A stretch of 64,000 nt of DNA from Anseranas semipalmata. Taxonomy: Eukaryota; Chordata; Aves; Anseriformes; Anseranatidae. Shown here piece after piece: positions 1-11,578 of this stretch (within the stretch, counting starts at the first letter, position 1; each line of letters opens with the position of its first letter). Under the pieces are notes generated by a model. The model ran no database searches. It saw only the letters and a list, made by a program, of their open reading frames with translations, and had not been told where the DNA came from. Location: the NCBI GenBank assembly GCA_013399115.1, contig VXAA01003176.1:122079-186078 (forward strand), read 5' to 3'. The translations under genes and the position numbers were made by a program.

Positions 1-3000
1 AAAAAAAAAAAAACAAAACACGAGCAGACACACAGGGGAAAAAAAACATGCACAAACGTGCATAGAAGAAGTGAAGTAAGACAAGTCAATTGTAATTAAG
101 TAAAAGTCTACCAAAACCCCTCCTCCAGCTACAGTGGATTCCTATAGAGGAAGGTTTACTTAAACAAAAAAGTCATATGAATGCAGGTAATGTGCGAAGA
201 GTAAACATTACTGGAGAGCCAATGATACAATCCAACACTGTGCAACACAAGAAGAAATAATGATATTAGTGAGGCAAGGAGACAGTGCTTTTAGGTGGAC
301 CGGGACCGTAAAGTCTGCCTGCGGTAATTGTACACTCCAGTACTCCTTTTTTCAAGAAGCTGGGTTCACTGATACAGTGACCATCTACAATGCAGAACTG
401 TATTTTGGATTTGTGAAGTTAGCACTTGTTCTAGAATTAGAGAATTATCCATTTTCTAGGAAAGGAAGTGAGAACATCCTTTTTTTTTTTTTTTTTNAAT
501 TGAACAAAATTTCATCTGGTTATCATGACTAGGTATAATTTTAGTAACTGTCATATGTTCAACTAACTGTAATTAAAAACAACATCTAGTAACAAGGTTA
601 GGTTTATTCTTCATAAAGAGCATTTTCTTAGTAAATCATGTCTTTTAAAACTCATACGGAAGTCTGACACCTTTAGATTATTACTGTGTTATTCTATGTG
701 ATAGAATGATGCATTCTCTAGAATTTAGATAAAATAGATGCACAGAGACCGATATGTAACAATAACTAGAGCTGGGTTAAGGTTCTTAGCAACCTGGGGA
801 GGTAAAAATAATCCTCTGTGGTGGCAAGGTGACACTTTGGGGAACAGAGCATGGTAGGAGAGCAGGACAGATATAGCAAGTGGATGGCGGCTGGGAGTCA
901 GATTAGCCTCTAGGGGTATTGCAATGAGACAAATGGGATTTGGATAACGACCAGAGTTTAAGGGGGCTGCAGCAGAGGTATAGGAGTTTCTGCTGGCCAT
1001 CAACCCTCAGCTTCCTTTTGCTTCTGGAACGTTGTCTACATTAGTTTACCAAATTCACTTCACTTTCTGTCTTATCTTTGCCACTGCCATCACATAAATA
1101 GGTACTATGGTCAGCAGCAGCTCTCTGAGTAAAAAAGGAGAAGGCAAGTATACAGGAATATATCCCTAGTATTGCCTCCCTTTCCATCTCAGCTGCCACA
1201 GAACTGCACGGGAAAGGAGGGTACAATGAAAAAATAAACTAAAATTCCCACTTGCAATTACTAATGCTTCGATTATGCAGGAGGTCTGAGACCACAGTTG
1301 TATCATCAAATAAGTACAAAATACTAAAATATCACCCAATGTGGGAATAGAAACAGCCCTTCACAGCTACCTCACTTTATTCTCTTTCCGTACACTCCTA
1401 ATCTCCAGAACAAACAAGAACTTGATCCCCAAATATATATTCCTCGTACTCTCGCTCCTTGTGATACCCTCCTCATCCTCACAGCCAAGGTGAACAGTGC
1501 CTGGCTGCCCCATAGAATAAAAATATGGATGAACAAATGGCAATGCATAATTTAGTAGTCTGAGATTAATTTTCTTTGGTGAAGAACTAAGGAATAAATA
1601 CACTAGCTTGGCATGCATTCCTCCCAACCACTGAGAATCTCTGTTCTTGCTCCAGTGGCAGAAGTCAATTCTCACCACCTTTTCTTCTTAAGTGTATAGG
1701 ATTATTAGACCTAAGACAACAGTGCTTCAATTCTTTGCTTTCTTGTACAGCAAAGATCCCACCATTTTCCACAGACAAATATAGAACAAAAAGCATGTAA
1801 CCGTGAAAGGTGACTTTGATATGACAAATCCTTTTGCTGTATTATTTCATAACAATCTGAGCACAAAGCTGAGAGAACTACATATTCACCTCAGATATAC
1901 TTTATCTAAGTACATTTTTGTGATTTTTATACACGTGTATGAAACTGTATAGGCCAGGCAGATGCCAGTGGGTATAACTTTCAAAAGCACCAAACAGACT
2001 TGAAATGTGCAAGCTTAATTGAAAATTAAAAATTCCCATAGAATTTTTGAAAATATTATGCCAATATATCATCACTATATAGAGGCAACAGAGATCAACT
2101 GACAAAAACATAAATCCAATTTCTTTCTCCTACTGCTAATGTCAAACAAAGTTAAGTCTTGCAATGTCCAAGCGTACCTCACAGCACCGGTCCTATGCAC
2201 ATATTTCAGAATTACAGGACTTCTTTGGAGCGATAGAACTGTTGCAGTTTGGGGCCAAAGTCCATAAATCGTTATTATTTCCGGTTTCTGAATTGGAAGA
2301 TAAAGAACTCAAACTGACAACTGCTCTGAATTATTGAGGTGTGTGGTATTTCAACAATATACAGCACTGCATATTGTTGTGAAAGTAGAAACTGATTTGA
2401 GACTTCACTTCGGACTTCATTTTAGTACTATAATTGAATATGATGTCTGAATGCAAAACAGCTACTTTCAGATGAGGGAGAATGATTTTCACAATATATA
2501 TTGATATACGTCAGCATATACCAATCATGCATCAATGAACAAGCAAGCTTTCTGCCCTAATAAAAAACTATATTATTTTGTTATGAACTGTTTTATAAAT
2601 GTCTCCATTTTATACCATTAACTAATCCAAAACAACGCATGTATTTGCATATATCATTGCAAACACAACTCCTTCTATTCAATAGCAAACTTCAACGCAG
2701 GTTGTATTCCTTCTCCAGCCATACTCTTTACCTTCAGTTCAGCTATTACTGAATGTTTAACAAGTGCTGTTCTGTGCTATTTTTAATTTATGAACTTGCA
2801 TATCTTCTAACGCATTTCATTAAAAGGAGAACCTGTTCACAAGACAGACACACACATCGTAAAAAAAAAAAAAAGTTTTTCTGAAGGCTATTCTTCCATC
2901 TAAGCGTTAAGATTTAAACTAGTCTAAGATGAATTTAGGTTCTTATATTTGGACATGCAATTTAGTGGAGAAGATAAGCAGCCCAGAATATTCAATATAA

Positions 3001-4784
3001 AGAGAGACAGAGAACAAGTAAATCAAGAGGACAAATGATCTGCCCAAGAATGCTAATCTTTTTTCAGCAATTTAATTGGTATTGCTTATGTGACAATAGA
3101 GGAGTCCACATTTGACAAACAGCACAAAATGGTTATAGGAAATTGTGTACCCATACAGCTAAGTTAGCATACTTTGCATTTTTACCTGACAGAGTATATC
3201 TATGCATTCTTAGGAAGTCTACAGTACTATGGAAAACAAAATGTCCTTTGTGCCATTTGAAAATGCATACTCTGCAAGTCAGGAAACACTGAAATTATCA
3301 TAGCCATAAGTTTAAAAAGCCACGCTGGAAGAAATATCATTAAAAATATATTACACCTAAGGCAGCCAAAGCAGTCACATATGTTTTTTGGATTAAACTC
3401 TAAACAGACATAAAATGAAAGAACAAACAAATGGAAAATAATTTTTACTCTAAGAATTGGAGAAAGCAAAATGGTTTGGGCTTTTCTTTTAAGACAAATC
3501 TTAATAAATAGAGTTTCAAGCTGTCACTCAGCACTCCTCATACATATTTCCAGCTGCAGGAACAGCTCCCAGAGTTGAGCAAGTTGCAGGCCACATTTGC
3601 CTTACTTACACTTGGGAATTAAGTGAGTATTTTAGTACGCAAAAGGTTTGCAAGAATATCAACTTTTCTTCCAACTAATTGGTTTAGAGAAACATCACAC
3701 TTGGAAACTTTGGAAATTCATGAGAGCGTGAATCACCACATTCTCGAGTTGGCCTGAGGTTGGGAGGCACAAAGGGTTTTTGTATCTTCAGTCTCACTCC
3801 CAAACACAGACTTTTTCTTCCAAATAATAGAGTTCATATTCGTGGCTTCTATCATAACTTACAGCATTCTCTACATAACATTTAAAACAAAGTGGCAGCT
3901 ATTTTTGGAGACAATTAGTCAATACCTTCTATACGAATAACTGACACTGATTTCTGGGGTCAACAGTCCATCCATCCGTTCCCCCCACCTTTGTATTTAA
4001 AAGGATTTTGTCAATGACCATTCCGACTCTACAGCTATACTTTTGCATTATATCATCTATGAAAGGCATATAGAACTTGAGGATTACAGTCTTGGTAAGT
4101 ACAGAATATAGCTTAAAGCTTTACATGAAACAGAAATATCCTGGAAGAGACAGGGGGAGAGCAGCAGTGGGGAGCTTGTTCACTGCTTACCATCAGCACT
4201 GGTAGGGCAGTAACACTGAGCATGCCCTCAGCATGAACTGTATCTGCTCATAAATATTCTAAAAAACTCTAGATTTTTTTTTTTTTTTAAAAAGCTGAAA
4301 TACTTTAGTAGCAGTTCTTAGAAAAATTGTGATATTTCTAGCAAGAACAGCATGTAATTGTACTGACTGAACAAGACACTAAACTTGCACTACTCACTAT
4401 CCAGCACTCTTGGCATACAGACTTCTTCAGAAACTTAGCGTTTTTGATTTTGATCAGGAATATTTTGTGGGCGGACAAAATTTAAAGAAAAAAAGAGTGG
4501 ATAATATCAGAGTAAATGAAAATGATTAACGATTTGTAACTACAATGCTTGTGGTAATAAAGATCCCCCATATGACTAACTTATCTTCAGAAAATAAAAA
4601 GAGATTGAGGATTTGGGGCTCTCTCCTTACCAAGGTATTCTTGTAAATACGATATAAAGTGCCATAACATAGTACACATCCTGATTTTAACTGTAGCACC
4701 TTCACCCCACCCAAGTCAAACCTCACTGTCGGGAGGGGGCAGAACACACAAACACACTCCTCTGGTTTTAAGACAATGAAAAGG

Positions 4785-4820
4785 AAAAAAAAAAAAANAA
4801 AAAAAAAAAAAAAAAAAAAA
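4785..4820. repeat. poly(A) run with one unresolved base
   Basis: The run is 36 bases of A interrupted only by an N at 4798. No retroposon body is recognisable immediately upstream on either strand, so I treat it as a simple repeat and not as a retroposition tail. The N probably marks a length the sequencing could not settle. Confidence 0.9.
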
Positions 4821-5429
4821 GATACTTTTGTTTGGTATGTTGTAACAGACAATACAGCTTAACAACTGGGTATCAAATTATCTGTATTCCAAACTCTGAC
4901 TAGCTTAGTCAAGCTTTTGGACACACTACTAGCAATTTGTATTTTATCCATTTTTTCTGAAGAGACGGGACCTCTGGAATATGGTCACCTTGAGGTGGGT
5001 GTGGAAAGAAATCTCACTTGTGGTCATGGATTTACATGCAAATTAATTTTAAGCTAACACATGTCTTCTGTAAATTATGCTCAAACACAGAAGCATTTCT
5101 TCCAAACACTTAAAGTAACAAAAATATAGGTTTATGTTCCATGTTTACTCACTTTTAATCTTGCAACTGACTTATTCTTAACAATTATAAGGCAGCTTCA
5201 ACTTCAATAATCTTTCATACCACTAAGTACTTAACAAATAAAGCTCATAAAAGTAGAAGCAAATATACTCCCTGAAGCTCCAAAAGTCACCCTTGAAACC
5301 CAAGATTTTACAGATTGTGAGACTGAGCCTGAAAAATAATCCATTCTTTCAATCAAAGATTAAATTCAGAGGTCTTGGGTCTTGCTTGCATTTCTACTTA
5401 TAAGGAATTACTTGTCTCTTCACATTCGA

Positions 5430-5457
<28 letters not shown>
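5430..5457. repeat. poly(T) run, 28 bases
   Basis: This is an uninterrupted run of T. It would be a poly(A) tail on the minus strand, but I recognise no retroposon to its left. Confidence 0.9.
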
Positions 5458-5463
<6 letters not shown>

Positions 5464-7019
5464 GTCTAGACACTTAAGTTTAAGCACAGGAAGAAAAATA
5501 AAAACTCAATTAACTGTCCAATACATTCTGAAGTTCTTTGTCTTTAGTAGTGGAGCCTGAACAAGGACACAAGAGGAAGGGGGAACGAGAGCAATAAACT
5601 GTACTTGAGAAAAATTACTTAAATACCTTTTTTCCTGACTGCAGAATAGTAAAGTTGAGAATAAAAAGCTCAGGCTACAATAGTCAAGTCCAAAGTTCAT
5701 TCCTCTTAGCAGAAACAAAGAACCACTTGTTTGTCTAATTAAATTTTGTAGGCGAGAAAGGAATAAGATTTGTCATGTCACAGGTATGAAGAGGAAAAAA
5801 AAAAACTCATGGAAAACAAGACAATCTTGAAGTTACACTTATCTTTCACCACAAGGACAATGGTTATAGTAGCAATTCAAACACAGTCAGAACCAGAGTT
5901 TGAATACAATGATTACAAACAAAACAGAGAAATGCCACCTGAAACAGACTCCCATTCATAGTGGTGAAAGACTGTCCACAAGAGGCTGATCACGTGAAGA
6001 CCTTTTCAGTAAGGAGTTCAACAGCACACAGTTACAAATGGGACTCAGATTTCTACCGTTAAGGCATAACCTTGTAAGGTTAAGGTAAGAGACAGCAGCT
6101 AAAAGAACTTTTAAAGATTACCAATATAGAAGCAAGAATATGCTACCTCACTCTAATTAACCACAACATAATGCCTGCAAATATTCAGTTATGAAAATGA
6201 ATAAAAGAAACATGATGGACGGTTTTAAAACACAAAGTAGAATTAAAAATATGGAGTTCAATACAATAGTTGCACAGATATACAGCAATGCAAGGTTTAC
6301 TTAAATATTTTCTGCTGTCTAATGGTTTAGAACACCACAATCGTGCTGCAGGACACCTAAAAAAAAAAAAAAGAAAGTAATTCGGGGCAGAAATAAACTT
6401 TTGTTATAATATTCTTCTTCCTCCCAAGAGGCTGTCAAGGGTAGAAATGCAAACCAGCTTTGAAGAAGACTGAACTATTCCTGTTTCCACACCAGAAAGA
6501 GCTTCTCATGACAGCTCTCCCAAGCAATTCCTTCCTGTACATTCTTTTCAATAACTTATCCCTTGCAACTCCCATATCAAGTCTTTAACACCGAGTAGAA
6601 ATGAACTAAGAAACTTAAAATCTCTATTCTTAAACAACTATATATACTCATAGAAATAAGTTTGATTTTGCTACTAAATTGTGCCATAGCTTCCCTTGTG
6701 GTTTTTTTTCTTGGTTTTTTTTTTTTTTTCCCTTCCTTCTTCTTCTTTCCTCACTGTGTTTTCTATGACTACCCTACCAGGCAAGAGGCACAACACCCTG
6801 TAGGCATTTCCGAGTTACGCTGCGCATAACATACCAGTCAGGCAAGTGCTACTACAGGGAACAGCACTTTACCTGTGGTGGCAAAGGAGCCTTACTTGGC
6901 CTTAGCTGTTGTTGAAAGCAGTGGATCTTTTCAAAGTTTCTCAGAAAGAGAGGCAAAACAGAGGTTTGCACAGCAGCAGCAGTGGTTTAAAGATAGGGAG
7001 GGAACAATAAATAAATAAA

Positions 7020-8298
7020 GAAAAGCAAGCAGCACACCCATGATGGGGCAGGGTGAGTGCCTCCAGCTGCAAGCCACTGCCCTCAGCTGCAGCCACTTGA
7101 GCCCTCACACCCCGAGCCCTGCTCCCACCTGTAGCAGCAATAGGAAGCTGTACACTTGGCTGGTCCACAGCTTTCTGGGCAATGGGTTTCCATCTGCAGC
7201 AACTAAGTAAACTAAAGTACTTCATGCAACAGTTTACTTTACTTTGCCGGTGCCTACAATCAATTTTTGGCTGGACCCTGTCCTGTATTGCATTCATCCC
7301 TGGGCATACCCCCTGTCCCACCACCCAAAACCCACCCTTTTTTAGGATTGTAAGGACTTGCACCTCCTTAGTCTTTGATTGAAATATTCTGGTTTGCTCA
7401 ACGTTTATTTGTGGGGACTGACTGAACAGAAATAGACACAGACTCTATGACTGCACATGCATTTTTTTCCTTAGAAAGTCATGCTAAATTCTTAGGAGAA
7501 TGCTTGCCTTGCGTGTCCAATAAAGTGACTTTGTTCTCCTGCAAAGACAGATGAGGACCAAACTGGGAGAAAATCCCACACTTTTAAATGTGTGTATAAA
7601 TGAATAAATATAGAAAACTACAGCACGTAAAAGGAGAAGAAAAACGCTGTAAGACCAAGAAGACTTGTAAGCGTTGTATACCCCACTATTAACCTGAAAT
7701 ACTGAAACCCCCCAAAAGAGTATAACTGTTGGTCAGAAACATCCAGCTTAGCAACTTAGCCCATCTGAAACCTCTTCTTACTTACCAGGACTTTCCAACT
7801 CTCTTGAGCAAACTTCACAGGATTTAGCTTTCTCAGAAAACAGAAAAAAAATCTAATCGTACTTCCTCAGCTTGAACCAAAGAGAAGACAGGCAGCAAAA
7901 CACCGCATAAGAAAAACCAAAATTGAAAATACAACCCCAACCAACACTATATAAAAACAACCACTAACTACATAGAAACTTCCTTCACCTTCCCGAAGCT
8001 CAGTCTCCATCCACCCCGGCCTGTTTCTGTCGGCTGACCCAGTAGGGGCTTCCTCCTTGTGCGGTGCCAGGCCGGCCTGCAGGCCTGTGGCTCCTGGCCC
8101 TTGCAGCAGCAGCTGTGGGCACCACCTCCAGCCTCTCCTCCAGAGCAGTGCCCAGGTCACATTTCTCCCTGAACCAAAACCTGTTTTGCCACCTAAGGCT
8201 GCATGGCCATGCTCCAGCCTTGTGCCCAGGGCCCAGACACCGGGGTCTTTGTGTGCACCTCAGAACACAGGGCTATGTGGGTTCCCACATTCTCAGGT
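7020..8298. other. Local GC-rich block of unknown nature
   Basis: This stretch is clearly richer in G and C than its surroundings, mainly at about 7020-7340 and 7980-8298. The right part runs straight into a CR1 fragment. Overlapping open frames occur on both strands (for example 6941-7363 minus and 8057-8365 plus), as expected where stop codons are rare because of base composition. None of their products is recognisable. It could be an older, unclassified repeat or a non-coding exon. It does not have the CpG density of a classical CpG island. Confidence 0.4.
7309..7337 (-). other. G-quadruplex motif on the minus strand
   Basis: On the plus strand there are five C-runs: 7309-7313 (5), 7317-7319 (3), 7324-7326 (3), 7331-7333 (3) and 7335-7337 (3). 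Read on the minus strand this gives five G-runs with loops of 1, 4, 4 and 3 bases. This satisfies the usual G3+ with loops of 1-7 rule for an intramolecular quadruplex. Folding and any role are inference. Confidence 0.7.
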
Positions 8299-8545
8299 GA
8301 ATCATAGAATGGCCTGGGTTGAAAAGGACCTTAAAGATCATCTAGTTTCAACCCCCCTGCTCTAGGCAGGGTTGCCAACTACTAGAGCAGGCTGCCCAGC
8401 ACCACATCCAGCCTGGCCTTGAATGCCTCCAGGGACGGGGCATCCACAACCTCTCTGGGCAACTCGTTCCAGGGCCTCACCACCCTCTGAGTGAAAATCT
8501 TCCTCCTAATATCTAACCTAAATCTCCCCTGTCTTAGTTTAAAGT
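8299..8545 (-). mobile_element. CR1 LINE fragment, 3' end, minus strand
   Basis: This is a non-LTR retrotransposon remnant. Read on the minus strand it ends at 8299 with an ATTCTATG-type CR1 terminal unit. Before that lies the conserved 3' end with the accurate-pairing block around 8311-8350 (complement of the GGTTGAAAAGGACCTTAAAG region). The minus-strand frame 8382-8591 still reads as the end of the CR1 ORF2 protein, with the family motif [18 protein letters not shown]. It is heavily 5'-truncated, as most CR1 copies are. The left boundary is firm; the right boundary near 8545 is approximate. It cannot move by itself. Confidence 0.93.
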
Positions 8546-10009
8546 TAGTGAAGTTACTGTCCTGATTGTTCACTTGTCTGTGGGAACCCAATTAAGAAAG
8601 TGTTGCCAAAGAAAATAATCTCCTGGCAATATACTAAGCTTCATGAAAATCCCCTTCCCTGATCATCCTCCTTGCGCTTGACTAGTGACCATTAAATTGT
8701 TAAAACCATCCGTGGGCTCAAGACACACTATTTGATTTACACAGGAAAACACGTACATGTCCAACACAAACAGCGGAGCAGGTTTGGACTACGAGCACTG
8801 CTGGGTCTATGTGTAAACATGCTGATGTCCTTCAAGCAGTTTCAAGCCAGCAATTCATTACTTTCAATTACATCTTTAGCTGGACCTAGCGTTTACTGTG
8901 TTTTTCTTTCTCGCATATTATCTTTGTCTTTTAAAAAAATGTTTTTTAATTGTTTATGACAAAACCATGGCAAACAGCATATCCTCTCAACCAAAGTGGG
9001 AAATGACACATTTCCCTCACCAGGGATACGCGGCCCTGTATTCAAATGGCTGATTGCTTTTCAGTAGCAGCGCAGCAGGCAACCCTCAGTTCTGCCAACC
9101 ACGTTACCCAATGTCACCGCGTAGAAGCAGGAAATGGGCATCACCATTACTGCAGGTTTGAAAAGGTCACCGTTTGAACAATCTTTCACACATTTTAACA
9201 TTTATTTGAAATATAGCCTGTTGAAAATCACAAAGGCTTAGCTTAGTTCTCAGCCAGACAAAACAGCCTGAGTAGTGTTCATTTCAACAAAAGGATTAGC
9301 TTTAGCAGCAGTGATCAAAATAAACAAAACTCTCAGTTAAATTATTGACTGGAATTTCCCTTTTACTGAGAGCTTAGTTAAAAATTAGAAAGGCTGCTAG
9401 GGTTTGGGCTCAAAAGCTAAGGTTATAACTACTGTATCACACAGCAATATTAACTCTTCCTCTATAGTATCTTTTAACATGAAGAATAGATTTGCCAATT
9501 TTGAGTTAACAGCATATATTCAAAAGACTACTGTTTCCTCCATAGGCTTTCCCTGGGATTAAATATGCTTATATATCAAATAACATTACAAACAGAAAAT
9601 TTAACTTATCCTCTGATTAGGTAGCTGGCACCAAAGAGGCCCTTCAACTATCCATGATACAAAGTAGTTTACCATACTGCAGATATTACACAATTCCCAT
9701 GTATGACACTAATGCTGTTTTTTTTTTGTTTTGTTTTGTTTGTTTTGTTTTGTTTTGTTTTTTTACAACAAAGCCTTCCCAGCAGAACAGAGCTGTGACA
9801 GCTTTCTGCTACCTTCCCCAGAGATCCCTACTAGAAAAAAGTAGCATAGAGATTGAGCTGCATTTAAACCATATGGTTCAAGAAAAGGATCGTTGCTGTT
9901 CAGGGAAATCTAAAATGGAAACGCCAAACATTTTTAGTTTTACTGATTAGAAACATTTGCTCCTAGTAAACTTGATGTTGCCCACTTTGTTTGAGTTGTT
10001 ACAAAGGAA
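8546..10009. other. AT-rich non-coding stretch
   Basis: There is no gene or repeat I can name here apart from a T/G-rich simple repeat at 9718-9764. The open frames at 8732-8959 and 9654-9950 show no recognisable domain, and the second runs through the simple repeat. Confidence 0.5.
9718..9764. repeat. (TTTTG)n-like simple repeat
   Basis: This is a run of T interrupted by single G bases every four to five positions. It is imperfect, with one shorter unit. A frame at 9654-9950 translates it as an alternating Phe/Cys/Val stretch, which is an artefact. Confidence 0.85.
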
Positions 10010-10194
10010 TTTTGTGGGTTCACCCTGGATGGCAGGCAAGCCCCCACCCGGTGTTGGCTCACCCTCAACTTGGAATGGAGCAGGACTTCCATTCACAGCT
10101 TCCCATCAGCAGGCATGTGTCCAGCCACCCACTGGACAGTAGGGCCTCAGTAGGCCTTAAGGGTCTGTGCCTTACTCATGAATGTCCCCCGCTT

Positions 10195-10500
10195 CCTCCT
10201 CCTCCCTTCCCCAACATTTTATTGCTGAGCATGACGACATGCAGTGTGGGATATCCCTTTGGTCAGCTGGGGTCTGCTGTTCTCCATGTCACCTCCCAGC
10301 TTCTTGCCCAACCCCAGCCTACTGGCTTTGAGGGAGGCAGCGGGAAAAAGAGAAGGCCTGGACACTGTGCAAGCACTGCTCAGCAACAGCTAAAACACTG
10401 GTGTGTAGTCAACACTGTCTTCATCACCAGACTACAACACAGCACCATACAGGCTGCTATGAAGAAAATCAACTCTGTCCCAGCAGACCCACTACAGGAA
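10195..10500. mobile_element. Probable avian ERV-related dispersed repeat
   Basis: This block is GC-rich compared with its flanks. It contains a series of short phrases I recall as one dispersed avian repeat: an ATTGCTGAGCATGACG segment near 10220, ATATCCCTTTGGTCAG near 10250, AGCACTGCTCAGCAACAGCT near 10372, and a GAAGAAAATCAACTCT segment near 10460. My recollection associates it with endogenous retroviral sequence, but the family name and orientation are uncertain. The outer limits may extend left to about 10010. The long frame 9991-10518 across it matches no product I know and is probably incidental. Confidence 0.5.
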
Positions 10501-10510
10501 CACTCTGTGA

Positions 10511-11465
10511 GAGCTTAACTAGTACTGCCCCTCTGCAGGCATTAGGAAATCCTGCAAGAACATTGGGAGGCAGGGGGAGGAAGGAGGACGGGAAAAAAAT
10601 TAAACCAAATATGCCAATGATTAATTTGCATAGGTAAAAAAAATATCCCACAATAACTTCTAAACTGCTAATCAGGGGAAAACTATGTTTAGAAGAATAT
10701 GAGAATAATTTTTATATACAGAATTTCTAATTCAGTTTCTCTGACAAAACTAATGAGAGACTAACATAGTCCATCTCCTTTACCTATGTGGAACATAAAC
10801 ACATAAATTTAGCAGTGTAACGGTTGCCGAGGTGGACTATGTGGACTATGGACTATTGCAAGCCCTTCAGAAAGAACAACAGCAAAACACTGCATACTTG
10901 TATCATATCTCAGTTTGTAGACTGTGTCTGTCTTTGTATTAGACACAGAGATCTTTTTTAAAATTACATCTGCATCAGTATCAACAGAAATATATAATTC
11001 TATTTAAAAATGTCTGTGGATATCAGCAGAAGACTATCACCAAAAAGTAGATATGAGCTTGAAGCTGCTACACTGAGAATTATTATTCATTTATGGAACT
11101 GCTCATCATTTAGGAAGCACTTGAAAATTATTCCTGATAGCATTATGCAAGATTTGAAAATCCCAACAAAGATAATCAGGGCAGTGGATAATCAGTATTT
11201 TCCATTCATCTTTAGCAGGTACTTTCAGGATATTGCAAAACAATAGCATTTGTCTGGGAATTAGTGTGTTAGGACTTTTTACTGTAAAAAAACTAGTAAA
11301 GTTTCTCACATATCGTATAAGGGTAATGCAAAGGAGACATTAAATTTTGTCTTCTAGGATGTATTTCTAGTCAATAAGTATTTCTAGCAACAGATTAGGA
11401 CAAAATAAATAAGGAAAAAATATTGCTGTCCATTGTTCAGCAAAGGATGCTGTTTCTTAGTCACC
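10511..11465. other. AT-rich non-coding stretch
   Basis: No gene is recognisable here. There is a tiny imperfect tandem of TGGACTAT units at 10833-10856 and a purine-rich patch at 10564-10600. The open frames at 11010-11246 (plus) and 11106-11309 (minus) overlap each other and have no known domain. Confidence 0.5.
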
Positions 11466-11578
11466 CTCTTCCTGACAGGTTCTCTAGGGAACCTGCTGTG
11501 GCAGGGGGTTTGGACCCGATGATCTCTGGAGGTCCGTTCCAACCTCTACAATTCTGTGAATCTGTGTGAATCTGTGAC
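11466..11578 (+). mobile_element. CR1 LINE fragment, 3' end, plus strand
   Basis: Only about the last 110 bases of a CR1 copy remain. The conserved 3' end is present: a GCAGGGGGTTTGGACC segment, then GATCTCTGGAGGTCCGTTCC, then AACCTCTACAATTCTGTG. It closes with degenerate terminal units at 11551-11578. No coding sequence remains. The left end is approximate. Confidence 0.88.

Larger units (their letters stand above)
1..7019. other. AT-rich non-coding stretch with homopolymers
   Basis: I see no gene in this stretch. Open frames are at most about 110 codons, lack any domain I recognise, and several run through homopolymers. It holds poly(T) or poly(A) runs at 480-496, 2861-2874, 4785-4820, 5430-5457 and 6359-6372. 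Two of these contain single unresolved bases (N at 497 and 4798). There is no CR1 signature here. It could be intron or intergenic DNA. Confidence 0.6.

Noticed and set aside
2166..2260. Minus-strand exon-like segment ending at a GTACGC donor
   Set aside because: The acceptor is weak, only one of three frames is open for about 20 codons, and nothing in the peptide is recognisable.
6941..7363. 140-codon minus-strand frame
   Set aside because: It follows GC-rich composition. The product has no domain I know and a plus-strand frame overlaps it.
8278..8590. 12-base inverted repeat (TGGGTTCCCACA and its complement) flanking the CR1 fragment
   Set aside because: CR1 does not make inverted terminal repeats, and matches of this length are expected many times by chance in 64 kb.
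9991..10518. 175-codon open frame, the longest in the window
   Set aside because: It lies over the GC-rich, probably ERV-related repeat, has no recognisable domain, and a second frame is open over the same bases.
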